Positions 47,091 through 60,504 of a DNA stretch of 64,000 nt are shown here, one piece after another. Within the stretch, counting starts at the first letter, position 1; each line of letters starts with the position of its first letter. Below the pieces are notes generated by a model, which did no database searches, was not told the origin of the DNA, and saw only the letters and a list, made by a program, of their open reading frames with translations. Position numbers and translations under genes: made by a program. Origin of the DNA: Panopea generosa (Eukaryota; Mollusca; Bivalvia; Adapedonta; Hiatellidae); assembly GCA_029582155.1 (NCBI GenBank), contig CM055897.1, positions 9,848,482 to 9,912,481 on the forward strand, in the 5' to 3' direction.

Positions 47091-50000
47091 AACACTCCAC
47101 ATACCTTAGTGAATTTCGTGCAAATTATGAAACAACAAACTTTCAATATATCGTACGATATGGTACGATACGGTACGATGCGGATTTTACGCTATTAGGC
47201 CCATGTGTATTTCAATGAGTTACATAAACCCGTTTAATTATTCTAACTTTCTGAATACTTAATGGAATTTCACGAAATAAACATCAAAATGATTTATTCT
47301 TTAATCAAAGATTGAATATGTTAAAAGATCTTTAAAACGTTACTCCTATCGAGCTATCGAAAAGTTTTAACAAACCCACGCTACCTGCTCTAAATATAGC
47401 CTATAGCATTTCAATAGACACGTACTAGCTGACACTACTAAATTAGGCTGCAACAACCTAACTATTTTGTTATAGTATGGCGTTATTCATTTCTCCGAGT
47501 TTTGGCATACAATGAAATTGACAAATATAACAAACACTTATGATTATCACAAAGAAATAGCAATTAATCGATAATAATTGCATTCAATGACACAGAAGGG
47601 TTGAAATATGCATAACCTGTTAACCCTTTTAATATAATAAATAATTGGTATGATAATTATTGTAATATTTAGCATAAAGTGTGACTATCAGGGTCATATC
47701 TGGCAAATCTTATATCGGTTATATCCGTCAATGTCTTGAATTTTCAGGACATCATTATATAAACGCGGGTAAGCGGTTAGGTTAAAACTTAGATTTACAG
47801 CCGATCTGTGTATATTCCTAAATAGTGCAATGGTTACATTGTCCAGATAAGCAGAGTTGGGAGAGTGGGAGGAATATGATGGAAACTTAAAATTTCATAA
47901 TATGTGTTTCAACTATCACAAACATTGTTTTAGCAGTGTACAATTTGATATATCAAAATAAACTGCTTTCTTGACACTAAAATAGATAATAAATTAGACG
48001 CATTTATCTCACTTGTGTGAGCACGTGCAAATGAATTTACATTTGATACTACGCTTATTGTTCGCTATGTACCAGGAGGGTTTATTTACTGATTTTGGAC
48101 ACATTAGGTCACGGCTGATTATATTTGCTCACCGATCCTACATTTAACAGCATTTAACTCCTTTTCAACACAATAACATGTTCTATACGACATAGCAAGG
48201 TTTTTGGAAGATCTCAAAATGAATCTGAGTAGAAGCATCATCCGTCCGAAAATAAATCTAGAATTATCTCACATAATATGTTTGTCTCTAAGACACGAAG
48301 TCAGTGACAGTATGACAGTACTTTAGACCACTCAGCCACAGTGGATCCCAAGACTTTCCAGAATAAATACAATATGTATGGAAATCGGAAGTCCCTTGAT
48401 TTATTGTTTATTATTCGGTCTGATGTTTTACCCATTTCTGATTTTTTGATGACTAGTACATTGAGATAATAAAGCAATGGCATATCATCATGGTTTACTT
48501 TTATAATCCCTCGCTAATTAAGTAGTCAAATGACAGTAACGCATCTACGTGCATGTGAACATATGTTTTAAATAGATTCTTGATTACTTTCAATTAATTA
48601 ACTATTATGTAATGCAAACACCTATGAATCAATGACACACCTTAAAGTAATTGATTAATCTGTAATACAAACAGCCTAGTCATCAATGACACAGCTTAAA
48701 ACCTTAAGTTTTTAAGATGTGCATTATGTAATACCTGTATTGTCAATATGATAAATCCTTTTATGATACAAACAGGAACATTGCTTCATTGCTATTTCAA
48801 GGTTAAGGTAAGGACTTTTTATTTGCGGATGTTTTATATATAAGTGAATATGGCTTTTTGGTTTTTATTGTTTTTGTAAATAATTGATTCTACATTACGA
48901 GAACAAATACGTGAAAACATATAAAAAACTAGTTATGTCAGTTGTTGTGCTGGTATTTTTTTTAAAACCGCTTTTCAATTAATGCAAATCTGATATTATA
49001 AGGTTAGCTATAACAACTACTCTGAAGAAACTTGGCATTGAATGCCTGAACTTTTTCTAACGAAGGATTGTTTCTTATGATGAAGGAACATTCAGCACAC
49101 AATTGCTGGTCAGTGGTCTACTGCACAAACTAGTATGAGAAAAACAGTGTGTATCAGAGTCAACAATGTTTAGATGCTATGCCACTTAGTAATATGTGAA
49201 CGAATACAATACATTTAACCAGCGAAGATGGTGAAGGATATGCCATGATTGTTACAATTTATATAGTTTAAATTATCAGTGTCAGCAAGTGCAAGACTAT
49301 TCAAATTGTATAGACATCATAAGTGCAGGTAGAGTAATTTGATTACGTTTTGTTTAAATCTGTTGCTAGGTAGATAGGGATAAAGCGTTTTAACGATCTG
49401 TTATAATATTTATTTTTGGAAAAAATAATGAATCATGTATTCAGTATTCAAGTTATAAAGGTTTTAGGAAAATTGGAAAGGGTTCAGTTTTGTAACAATA
49501 ACTATTTATAAATAAACAAGTGTATCTGATAACGTAAAGGATATTAATTTTAAGAAAGTTTGGCATAACGAGTTTAAATATGATTATAAAACAAGCTTGC
49601 AAATGGCGTAAACGTTTAAAATTAATCCATGCATTAGTTTAGATACAATGAAGTGCTTAACATAATTATTGATACATATGAGGCTTAAAGTATCCTCAAA
49701 ATATGTTTTACAGTGAAATAATATAGTTTTAAAAACAAAACAATGATCGTCAATTGTAAACAATACACTATTTTCCGATATTTTGTGACTACCAAATCAA
49801 AGTGATAATAAAAACGTTATATGTATAAATCATAAAATATCAAATCGAACGCTTTCAAATGATATATATCGTGTTTGATTCTAAGGTGTCCCTCTGCCAA
49901 ATAGTTGACGCTATAAAAGGGTTAACTTTGGAATTTCGGTAATGTTGGTGTTCCGCCACATAACTACTTCGGTTTAAATAAAAACATTTTCATTTGACCT

Positions 50001-50289
50001 TTGTATAGCAATGGAAATCCCTTTATATCCATTAAAATCAATAAAGCTTATTTCCTACAGTAGACGACTATATAATATAATCAAAACTATTCAAGTAGTG
50101 CATAAACCATGTAACAGTTACTATTTTGATTACTTAAAATCCTGTTTAGTATATCTAACTCAGAGTTGATGTCTTTAATAAGTGTAAACGAGCCCATATT
50201 TGTTATCTGTAGTGAATGTTGTGAAATTAATTGAGAGTTGTTACCAAATGGAAGAGCTATTATAACACTTGTAGCGAAAGTTGTTTGGT
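47091..50289. other. AT-rich, no gene recognised
   Basis: About 3.2 kb. Holds a short GTACGATA/GGTACGAT cluster (47148-47180) and a tRNA-like fragment (48290-48362). Nothing else recognised. Confidence 0.5.
48290..48362 (-). mobile_element. tRNA-Leu-like SINE head fragment (tentative)
   Basis: The minus strand reads CCACTGTGGCTGAGTGGTCT followed by AAAGTACTGTCA. TGGCTGAGTGGTCTAA is close to the A-box region of tRNA-Leu or tRNA-Ser. I find no matching B box downstream, so this is not a functional tRNA. It is most likely the head of a decayed SINE. Confidence 0.35.
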
Positions 50290-50862
50290 TTAAAGTGAAT
50301 TGTTTCTCCATCAGTGAAGGTGTTTACCTTTATCCAGAGTTGTCACCATTCATGTAGATTATGTTCCATATTTAGTGGATGTTGTAAAATTAAGTAAGAG
50401 TTGTTTCCTTTAGAAAAAGTTATTTCCTTGAGCAAAATGTATTTAATTTAGCAAAAGTTGTTTCCTTTAGCATAATTTGTTTCCATCAGTAAAGGATTTT
50501 TTCATCATCGAGATTTATTATCGTTCATGTAGAAAAATTTTCATAACCGATCTTGTTATCTCAAGTTATAGTTGTTAAATTTAACAGGAGCTGTTACGTT
50601 AGGTGAGAGTGTTACTTTAGTGTTGGTTCTTTGTTTTATCGAGACAGTTAACTCTATTTAGTTCTTACCTTAAGCATTAGTTACTTACTATGGAAAAAAA
50701 ATACATTTAGTAAGAGTTGTTGTCTTTAATGAAGGTTGTATTTTTAATGTTTGTTGTTACGTCTGTTGGAAATTATACCTTTAATGTAGAATAAGTAGTT
50801 CTTACCTTTGGCGAGTCTTGTTACTTTTAGCGAGAGACGTTACCTTTCGTTTACAAAAACAA
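50290..50862. repeat. Degenerate ~20-bp repeat region
   Basis: Repeated variants of AGTTGTTTCCTTTAGCAAAAG and GAGTTGTTACCTTT over about 570 bp, with irregular spacing. An old, strongly drifted tandem repeat. Confidence 0.6.
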
Positions 50863-53494
50863 GTGAACAAGATTATTGGCAAATCAGCTAATTATTGCCT
50901 AAGGTCATTAACAAAAGAAAACGTGGACTAGACATACAACCCTATGAAATACAAAACACAAACAATAAACATATATCACATAATCAAACTGACGCAATCA
51001 TTGTATTCAAACATCTGCAATTACAAATATTTTCAAATCGTATTCAAGAAATAAATAAATTATCTGGAGTTTATTAGCTTAGTGCACGTGCGTAGTTACA
51101 TTTAGCAAGTTGGTTATTCAACCTATTTGTAATTTAAATTGCTGTCTTGGTGTTTCTTTTAATTGATTCCAATGATGTTGGCACACATGTACAGCAGTAT
51201 CATTTTCTCAGGTAGATGTCAGAAATAAATGACGGAAACTATGATATTTATCGTCCCATTAACGTCCCATGATGATTAATTGCATTTTCTTCCCATAAGT
51301 TTTATAGGGTAAAAACATAGAACTGATAATGACCCGTATGCTTGTAAACACGCACATATGTTGATAATGATGTACCTATGAATACGAGAATAAATATACA
51401 TAGCACAACCATTTGAAACAGTGAAGTGCTTCCGTGGGGGATTCGCGAAATGGCGATGACAAGTTAAATATGTGTAGTTATTTACTATGTTGTAGTCTGA
51501 TAATGAATGAATATTTGATCTATAAACATTATCAGGTTTTTAAAAACTGTCGTATTTGTGACAAAATTTTTTTATTTTTTACCAAATTTATTTACCCCGT
51601 TGCCATACTATTTTTCCTGAATTACTTGCAGCATTTCAGGAAGAGAGTTACTTTTCTTTTTTGAGGGCCAAACATCAACATAAATTCCACACTTGTATCA
51701 TCGATTTTGAATCTCGAAGTTGGCCGATCTTTTATACGAAATTCATAAAATAGCATTTAGTTCGTTTTGTTTACATTTTGCCTCGCGCTGTATTTAGCTG
51801 AAATGTCATGGGAATTCCGTGCAAGCAAGCACTTGTAGTTAATAAGTGATTTATGGTCTTCCACCATGTTATTGTATTGAATGGAATTATTAAATTATTA
51901 AGATTTCTGTCAAAAGAGACAGGTCTGACCAAGAGGCCAAAGAGTGATTATAGCACATGGTTTGAGGAAAATTGATATGATTTAAGTGATGATGAGGTTG
52001 GTGACATATTTGAGAGTTAAACAAACTACTGGGCAAAAATTATTAAAGAATATTTAAAGAATCACAAATTGCGAGAATAAAACAATTACTGAATATGTCA
52101 AAACTGTTATTACAAATGAGGCTGTCTCGTTAAACCGACAGTCCAACAGAATTACCTATTAATTGACAACTAGGCAAATGACAAAGCAGAAAGCTAGATG
52201 AGTATCCGATGCTAATATGATGGGAGAAATTCCCAAAATGATAAACATATGCAATAAACGATCACGGCGAAGCTGGTGTTTTGACCTGTACACATACTTA
52301 TTCCTATTTCATTTGCATCTGTAACACAATTACACTGCTGTTGTATAAGCAAAAGTTATTATGCAGGTGTATTACATGTTTCGTTACTTATTGTTGAGTT
52401 AACCTTTTCAGGTAACCGACCGTCGAGATGAAGCCAGACATGCTAACAAAAATATTGTTCCTAAACTTTGCACTCGGAAACAACCATGTACACCTGTTTT
52501 TGTTAGATGTTTACTTCAGGACTGAGATATGTGTAACACAACGTAAAAATATTACAATGTGTACATATTAGTTACCCAACGTGTTATGTGTATTATGTGT
52601 TTCACTATTTTTGTACTTTTGGAATATTGTATTTTGATGACTAACTATATATAGTTTAAATTAATAGAAAGTTCTTCTTCATTAATCATCTTTGCAAAGT
52701 TTCAATTTGAACAATTTAAGTATAATAATATGACGTATACATTTCTCCTTGCCGAAACGAAAACAAAATAAATTTTCCACGGGAATAATAACTATTTAAA
52801 GCAATTATTGAAAACATTCTTAAAATTATAATTGATCGGTTACAGAGGAATGTTATATTACAAACAGAGAACTCCTACAGGAATCGTCTATATGGACTGG
52901 TACCATATTTTATTAGCTTCGTTTTATAAAAGTTGACTTCAATAGGCCGTAATAACAGTCAATGATCACGCGAGTAAACAACGTAAAACCAGCGGATAGA
53001 TTTTACACAAACGCCCCCACCCATATACTTTGTAATTATCAAGCAAATTGTCCAATTCGATAAATAAAGTCTCATTTTGCCGTGATGAAACACTGAGTTC
53101 AGAAGTAATGACCCACTGGTATTGTGTCAACATGCGCGAGATGTAGGTTTTATGAAACATACATTATGGTGTTCCGTTTGAAGCTTACGTCACATTGCAA
53201 TACACTGAAACGTAAAACACTACACGACCCTGCTGTATACTGCAGTAATCTGCACGACATGCCCAACACCACATTCCAAACTCTACCAGACTTATATCCT
53301 CTACTTCCTAGTAGGAAAAGTGACCTCTCAAACAATATGCTTATACTCTTATTTTGCTGCAAATACATTGGTTACCATATACATGTATGTGTTAGAACAT
53401 AAAAAACGAATCCGATTTGAACGCTAACATCGGGCTTAATTTAAAAATATATATATGCTATATAAAACAGGGAAGATTAGGGTAAATCTGGCAA
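50863..53494. other. AT-rich, no gene supported
   Basis: A 48-codon frame starting at about 52430 (MKPDMLTKILFLNFALG) looks like a signal peptide and is preceded by TTTTCAG, but has no further support. The rest is unrecognised. Confidence 0.45.
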
Positions 53495-53640
53495 GTGCAG
53501 TACAGTGTAGTGCAGTGAAAGGCAGGGCATGGTAGGACAGGGCAAATAACAATACAGCACAGCAAACAACAACACAACACGAGAAGAAACGGCACGAGCA
53601 GAGCCCAGCACTGCATAGCACAACAGAATATAACGTAATA
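53495..53640. repeat. Low-complexity ACAGC/AACAC-rich tract
   Basis: Degenerate purine/C-rich repeats (GTGCAGTACAGTG, AACAACACAACACG, AGCACAACAG). Confidence 0.6.
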
Positions 53641-54733
53641 TAATACACTACAATGAATTGCAATATAAATATGTGATAGACTGATAATGGTAGTTAGTTC
53701 ATCACTTGCGGCGTATAAAACAAATGGATAAAAATATATAGCGAATACGGATTCGTGAATAAATACAAATTATAATGAAGTTTCGATAACTGTTACCGCC
53801 CACCCCCACAAATATTTGACTAACATGAGGCACAGTGAACCTTCTTAAACTCAAAACATGAAAACAAAACACAGGGTTTAGAGGGAAATTACTTAAAACT
53901 GAAAAAGCTGAAACAATGCAGGAGGTATAAAATTATTTAGTAATATCTCAGGTAAACAACAAATAACATCAACACACAATAACCATTGTAAAATAGGGAC
54001 ATATACACTCGTGCTAAATTTGTGTCATTTTCATATCGCTTCTTGTGTTGCGTTTTCTCATCTCTTATGTCTCTTGAGCGTATACATATAAAAACATATA
54101 TTATGTTTTTTATGTAGCGCTTTTTAGTAGTAAACCACTGCAATAAACGGTGGTCGTATTTCATATGATTTTATTTGTGAAAGATGCGTGTGTGTTATAC
54201 TCAGACTCAATAAATCTCCAATTTCTAAATGTTCTATTTGATTTGAATTGATATTGAGTTTTGCTGCAAGAACATGTGGTTTATTTCTTGCAAAATATTT
54301 ATTTGTGATAATTAGAAATTATAGAACATTCTGTTGGAAAATGAGTTTTAGAAATTAAGATTAATTGTTGGAATCGAGATGGCTTTTAAAATTTTGTTGT
54401 TCGCTGGTGTTAGTCTAACTGAGCTTTAGTGGGGTTTGTAAGAAATCAAATCAAGATTGACATATATGCACGTGAAATGACTTAAGCTAAGTATTGGAAT
54501 CTGGATGATTTTTAATGAAATGTGTGTTATTTAAAACTAGTGACGTGAAGCTATTTGTAAAATATAGGAAGACTTCTTAAAACATCAAATGTACATAATA
54601 ACTGTTTGTCGTATTATCATGAAATGACAAATATGATGCATTTCATCCCATTTAAGTTATACCACTTTACATAATAGATAAATATTTCTTTCTTTAAGTC
54701 TCATCATGGTTAACGTATCACATATTCTCACAG
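53641..54733. other. AT-rich, nothing recognised
   Basis: No supported gene or repeat. Confidence 0.5.
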
Positions 54734-54845
54734 AGACCCTAAACCGCCCAATAATTTCACTTCGTTAGCGCTCAATTAGCACTAGGTTCGCACTCCGTCC
54801 GCGCACGGTTTGCGCTCCGTTTGCGTGTACTCACTTAAATGCGGT
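54734..54845. mobile_element. Left part of a short element ending in AGACCCTAAACCGC
   Basis: Begins AGACCCTAAACCGC, the exact inverted repeat of the end at 59588-59601. Inside are CACTCCGTCCGCGC and GCGCTCCGTTTGCG words like those in 59480-59587, in the same orientation. This fits the left half of a small inverted-repeat element with CCGT-rich subrepeats. It is much more GC-rich than its surroundings. Confidence 0.6.
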
Positions 54846-57144
54846 TTATTTAATGCACTCACAAACGCAAGCAATCGCTCACGAGCGATGTAAACTGCAT
54901 ATCGTAAAACATAAGATATTTAAATGTATTGGCTTAAACTATGAACAATTTCTCGTCATCATATACATTTGTATAAATATCAAATATTTCATAACATGAC
55001 AGGTATGCTATTTACTTTAAATTGTTCTCTGCAATTAAAGATGTTATAATCATTTTATACATATCATAAATACTTGTGTTATTAACAAAATCATGAGAAT
55101 GGGATTTGGAATTGATCACATAATAACAAAAGCTTCGGCTATAAATTTAGAAGTTCTCTTTTATTTGTAGATTACAATAATGTTATGGAATTAAACATAT
55201 TTGGTGTTGTGTAATAAATCTTCTTAATATACTTCTTTCTAATTTCATTTGAGTTCGAACATATTAAAACAAAGTGAAACTCTTCTTCAATATCATTATT
55301 ATTACATATCAGGCATAGCCTTTCATTTCTTTCTATTCTCTCCACTCAATATCGCCCTATCTCAATTCTTAATGAATGTGAAGATAGTCTTAATTTAGTT
55401 AAAAACCGTAGTTGTTTACTTCATAACAAATTAAACAGCTTTAATAACAATATGTTAGTGTTGTAATACTATACAACAGGTTCAAAACTCTATTCGACTA
55501 CAAATATACTGTCTAAGTTTGAATAAAACTATCAATCATTCTTTCACGAAAAATCGAAAGAAAAATATTTATTATTTACATTTGTTGGATTATCCCATCC
55601 AAACATAAAACCATACTTATTTAGGATGGACCCCGTTGACTAATCTCTTTGCACAATCAGCTAAACAATGCATAAAAATAACATTATCAGTTGTTGATAA
55701 TCTTATCTGAGTATTACATTCGCTCAGCCGTTTGTTTAGAGTTCGCTCAACGTTCATTCCGCCAAGTTCGGTTACATATCAGCTCTTAAAATGATTCTAT
55801 ATTGAATTTTTAATATCAGCTGTTCCATAACAGCAATATATACAAATTCATCAATGAGACTTAGTCAAGGTAATTGGATTCATAACCCAATTGTTTGTCA
55901 GTATATTGTGTCACCTGCTGGTCGAAAGGATGTCAATTTCGAACAAACCGTTGCCGATAGTATGGAAGTTTAACGGAATAGTTTATCTTCTAATGTGTGA
56001 TCGGTCGCCTGAGTGATTATAGAATATTGACGTTTAACCGACTTCTATTGTCCAGACCGAAATGGGTTTGGGTCAGTAAATGCTTTGATGTATCGTTAGC
56101 CGTTTGTTACAGGAAAGCAAAAATAGTTTCATTTTTATTTAAAGAACTGTGCTAAATGGATTTCTGACGTAAGAGTGAATTCGTATAAACAGCAGAAAAA
56201 ACTAAATATCGGCATTGTTAATTTTATCAAAGACAATCCTACACTTTAAAAATAATAAAAATGTTTTATTATTATCATTATATTTTTTTTTCTAAATATC
56301 ATTATCGTTTGATCTATTGTTATCATACACATTATTGTTAACTTTTTGATTTGTCACAGCTGTAATATAGGATAAAGTATTACGTGCGTGTACATGGCCA
56401 GTCGTCACAACTAATGAAACAATTTATCTACTATTATGAATGCGATGATTACAGGTTCGGATTTGTTTATTTTCATTGTCTATGATCAATTTTTTTAAAG
56501 ATATTTAGTCGACATAAAATATACTTTATAATCAAAAATACGCATTGCGAGGGAGCAGCGAGTTTTATTATAACCCGTGCGCTGGAATGTTAAATGATTT
56601 TGAATGAAAAAAATAATATTTTTTCTCATTTTAGGTTCGAATGCGAATTCACTATACTTAGAAATAAAGATCTGATTTCATATTTTCTTTTTAAAAATTG
56701 TTTCGTTATCATTCATTTTTTTATTACAAGTGCATAGATGCAAAAAATAGTTGACACTGTGATATATGCACCAGAAGTTGCTTTTGAACGGTATCATTTT
56801 TTCCAGTTTGATTCTCAGATGGGGTTTTAATGTGACTTAATAAAACTAACAAAACTGTTTTACTGATAGTATGATTTATTGTTTTATTTTATGTAAAATA
56901 TCAAAGTTGCTTGACAATAAACACAATGTGCTTTACCACCACTTTCATGGCAATCAGCAAAACAGACTCCCATGGTGAGAACCGCATGTGTCAATCGAAT
57001 AAATATCTAATTAGTGATTTATCTGTCTACTGAACACGAAAGAACCCTGCCTGTGTGCAAATTTCATGTTGATTGTAACTTGTGCCAGATAAATGAATCT
57101 TAAATTGACATGTGATTGAAATATATACTAAAAAAATGTAGTAT
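54846..57144. other. AT-rich region, partly duplicated 1 kb downstream
   Basis: 56340-56530 resembles 57340-57530: TTACGTGC words, ACAGGT..CG.ATTTTGTT, and ATGATCAA followed by TTTAGTC.ACAT. Otherwise nothing recognised. Confidence 0.45.
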
Positions 57145-57310
57145 AATTTTAATATTATTGTTATCGTTATTATTACTATTTGTTATTATTATTATCATTA
57201 TTATCAGCAGTGTTATCATCGTCATTATCATTATTATTATATCATTATCATGACTATCATTGCTATGTATTATTATGTTATTATATTATTACTATTATTT
57301 TTATTAGTGT
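57145..57310. repeat. ATT/ATC trinucleotide-rich repeat
   Basis: Imperfect TTA/TCA trinucleotides (TTATTATTATTATCATTATT-type) over about 165 bp. Confidence 0.9.
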
Positions 57311-57639
57311 TGTCATTTCTTACTTATTACCCTGTGCCTCAACTTTTATATTGATTAAATTGTTACGTGCTTACGTGCACGTAGTCAGACATACAGGTAT
57401 CGATTTTGTTATAGGAAAACAATATATTTACTAGTATATACTTATATAAATACATGTTCTGTGTTGTTTATATCCATCTTTTGCATGATCAAAAACTGTT
57501 ATTTTTCTAAAGAATTTAGTCAACATCAAATCATGACCTTAAATCACAATATGACAAAACATCAGGTAGAAATTTACGCTTATTAGTTTTTATTTCATGT
57601 GTATATTGTGTTATTTTGGTCTGATATACGTATAGTTAG

Positions 57640-57838
57640 TTTATTATTAATTTACTTTAGCTTGATTGTAAAGTCAGCTCGGAGCTTATGCCCATTATTT
57701 TTGAGGGCATTCCCTTATTAAATCTAGTACTGAATTGTGTTTTGAGAGGTCATCGGGTAGAGCTTGGGTCCGAACTTGCGACATCTGGCGTCAGAAGCCA
57801 AAACTTTACCCACTGCACTAATGACCACCATATTATTC
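57640..57838 (-). mobile_element. tRNA-derived SINE, minus strand
   Basis: The minus strand begins GGTGGTCATTAGTGCAGTGG (A-box-like TTAGTGCAGTGGG) and has GCAAGTTCGGACCC (B-box-like) about 40 bases later. A body of about 120 bp follows, ending in ATAAGCTCCGAGCTGACTTT and an A-rich tail. It shares body and tail with 43405-43535. Confidence 0.65.
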
Positions 57839-58524
57839 AGGAATACAATTTATTTGGTACTATTAATTTAATAATTCAATGAAACGTGCACGAGTGTACT
57901 GTGTTCCCTTCAATTGCAATATAACAGCTATATGTTTTGTTTGTTTCACGTATGCATTGTTTGTTTATATTTGTATGATGATGAGCCGTATATACCTAAA
58001 TTAAATTAAAATATATGTTCTGAATGTTCTTTAACTAATTTATATCAATATAGCAAAGCAAAAAAAAATGAATTCATATTACATCTATTCGAATTGTTAT
58101 TTATAAAATATATATAATTATTGATAATTTTGTTTCGAAAATCAAATCATGCCACTCCGAGAATAATTGACCTCGAAGCCGTACTTAAGCATTGAAGCAC
58201 CGTCTGTTGCATATAAGGTATTTTAAACACATTATATTTATTGGTTGAATAATGATATTTGTGATATTATTGCCAAATTGAACTAATTTCACAGTTTTAT
58301 AATGCATTTCACAAAAACAAATTAATAAACATTACATGGTTTATAATTATGTGAAAATAAAATTTCGTTTTAATCTCTATTTCAATTATGGACCCTCCTA
58401 TAACGAAAAAAATATGGTATCCGAATGAACGAATGCACTCAGTAGCGCACGAATAGTTTTGTTATCAGTTAACTGACTGTATGAAGTGTATATTGCATGT
58501 ACTGCGCATCTGAGTTTCTGATTT
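57839..58524. other. AT-rich, nothing recognised
   Basis: No supported gene or repeat. Confidence 0.5.
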
Positions 58525-59338
58525 AACAGGGTGGTCAAAATCCCCATGGTAAAAAATGTCAGGGCAAAATCACCTCTATGGGTAGTCACAATCCCAATTA
58601 CTCAACTGGTCACTTCATAGTTTATTGTTCACATGTTGTTAAGTGATTAATTGTTTTATTAGACAATTTCACTTTAATCACTGTGTTATTAGGAGCCAGC
58701 AAAGGTGTTGAGTAGGGGGATATGTACATTTAATTGTTCACAAAGAAATCAGAACAATTATAGAAATCAAAGTAAAATATTAGGAATTGTTTTTTTATTT
58801 CTTCATATTAATTCCGAAATGTCTTGAAAATAATCTTAATTTAGAAAACATAGTAAGGCATACTTTTCTGAATTCAATATCAAAATATTTATACTCGGAA
58901 ATATTTTAATATTGAATATAATTTTATTGTTTATCTATATTCCGAGTTTTAAATAAGAATAAGATTAACAATGTACTGTAAACAAGTCAATTGTCTGTGC
59001 ATCTTTGCAGTTCAAAGAGGTTCTCTGGGAGCATTTCCCAAGGATAGAATATTTATTCTGAGTTTTCTTAGTGTTATCATTACCGTTATGAAAATGTTTA
59101 CAAGAGATTTTATTACGGATAACAAACTGCAAATTGATTAGGATTTAACTAGTAATTATAAATGTGTATATGATTATACAGAATCAGATACCGGTAATGA
59201 TGTTATATCTACATCAAGACGATTTTGACTAGTGGATTTTTACTACACCTCTATTTTGACCATGGGGATTTTGACAACCTATTGAGGGGATTTTGATTAC
59301 CCCTCCATTTTGACAATGGGGATTTTGAACACCCTGTT
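58525..59338. mobile_element. Non-autonomous DNA element with ~33-bp inverted ends
   Basis: The left end AACAGGGTGGTCAAAATCCC (then CATGG) is matched by the inverted right end, which in reverse complement reads AACAGGGTGTTCAAAATCCC (then CATTG). Similarity extends about 33 bp with few mismatches. Both ends carry further inner copies of a GGGGATTTTGAC-type word. The interior is AT-rich with no coding frame. A possible TGATT target duplication lies at 58521 and after 59338, but placement is ambiguous. More diverged copies of the same word continue to about 59410, so the true right end may lie further out. Transposon class unknown. Confidence 0.72.
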
Positions 59339-59479
59339 GATTCTGTCGAGGGAATTTCGACTACTAGGCCATTTATGAGCCATGGGGTTTTTGTCCATGG
59401 GAATGTTGAGTGTACCCCGTTTCAGTGCACTTAGTCTATTTCTTGCGTTCAGGTGTGCGTTCATAATATAAAATATAGC

Positions 59480-59601
59480 TTTCGTTCATGGTCCAGGTCC
59501 GCGCCGTCCGCGCTACGTTCACGCTCCGTACGCGCTCCGTCCGCTCTCCGTTTATACTATGAATCACTCCGATTGCGTGCAATGAGAGCGGTTTAGGGTC
59601 T
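59480..59601. mobile_element. Right part of a short element ending in GCGGTTTAGGGTCT
   Basis: Contains CGCGCTACGTTCACGCTCCG, TACGCGCTCCGTCCGC and ends GCGGTTTAGGGTCT, the inverted partner of 54734. The outer flanks of both halves share an ATATTC word. Either one element split by about 4.6 kb or two truncated copies of one family. Confidence 0.6.
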
Positions 59602-60504
59602 GTATATTCATAAATCATATTCGATTCATGTATGTAGTTAATATTAAGAGAATACCAAAAATACCATGTGTCCGTTCATCTATATCAGTATATATCTATA
59701 CTATACTATTATTTAATAATCCATATCAAAGTATACATTTTAAAAATGGACAATGTTACCTGAAGTCGGCTATGTATTTTTGTCAAATGTTGTATAATTA
59801 TAAGTTTGCTTACTTTTATTTCAAGTCATTTGGGATTGTCCATTTGCACAAGATGTTGTTTTTTATTTATTATCTAGGCTGACATACCTTGATATTATAC
59901 TGACCATGGCAGTTGTAGGACGTACATTTTCGCCTTTTTATCGTCCCTGACATTTCTACAGCTTCTTTTACTATATGACGACTATGGAAAGTCAGACAAT
60001 AATGGTGAAGTTTCACAGTTGATTGAAAGGGTAAGTACTGGAAAGAGAATGTAGATTTTGACGATTTAAACACAATGATTTGTAATTGTGTTTTTATCTT
60101 TGTTTCATTCATCAGAATAAAGACACTGGTTGTACATTTTGCAACATTGGCTGTACATTTTTTAACTAGCTAAACACTATTATAAACTGGTAGTACATTT
60201 TGACACTTTGTTTGTACATGTTACAATACCGGTAGTTCATTTGCCACAATGGTTTATTATTAAGATATACGAAATGGCTTAACGTAATTTCTATGTATCA
60301 TACAATACGTCAAGCAATACATCGCAAAGTCCGGTCTATTTTTAGGCTCTTTTTATGCCTTCCAATTTGCAAAATCCTCTAGGTAATGAACGTGTTACAT
60401 TCCTTAGAAACAACAAAGTTATTTTGGCTTGAGAACTTAATTTCATGATTGTTTGTAAGTATATTGGGATCAATGATGGAAAAGGAGGACCAATGTGTTG
60501 ATGA
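59602..60504. other. AT-rich with short TGTACATTTTG repeats
   Basis: Between about 60125 and 60235 the word GTACATTTTG and near variants recur four to five times. This may be the degraded terminal region of the Tc1-like relic to the right, but I cannot confirm it. The rest is unrecognised. Confidence 0.4.

Noticed and set aside
52430-52576. 48-codon frame with a signal-peptide-like start after TTTTCAG
   Set aside because: Only the hydrophobic start supports it; no downstream exon, conserved motif or convincing splice donor.
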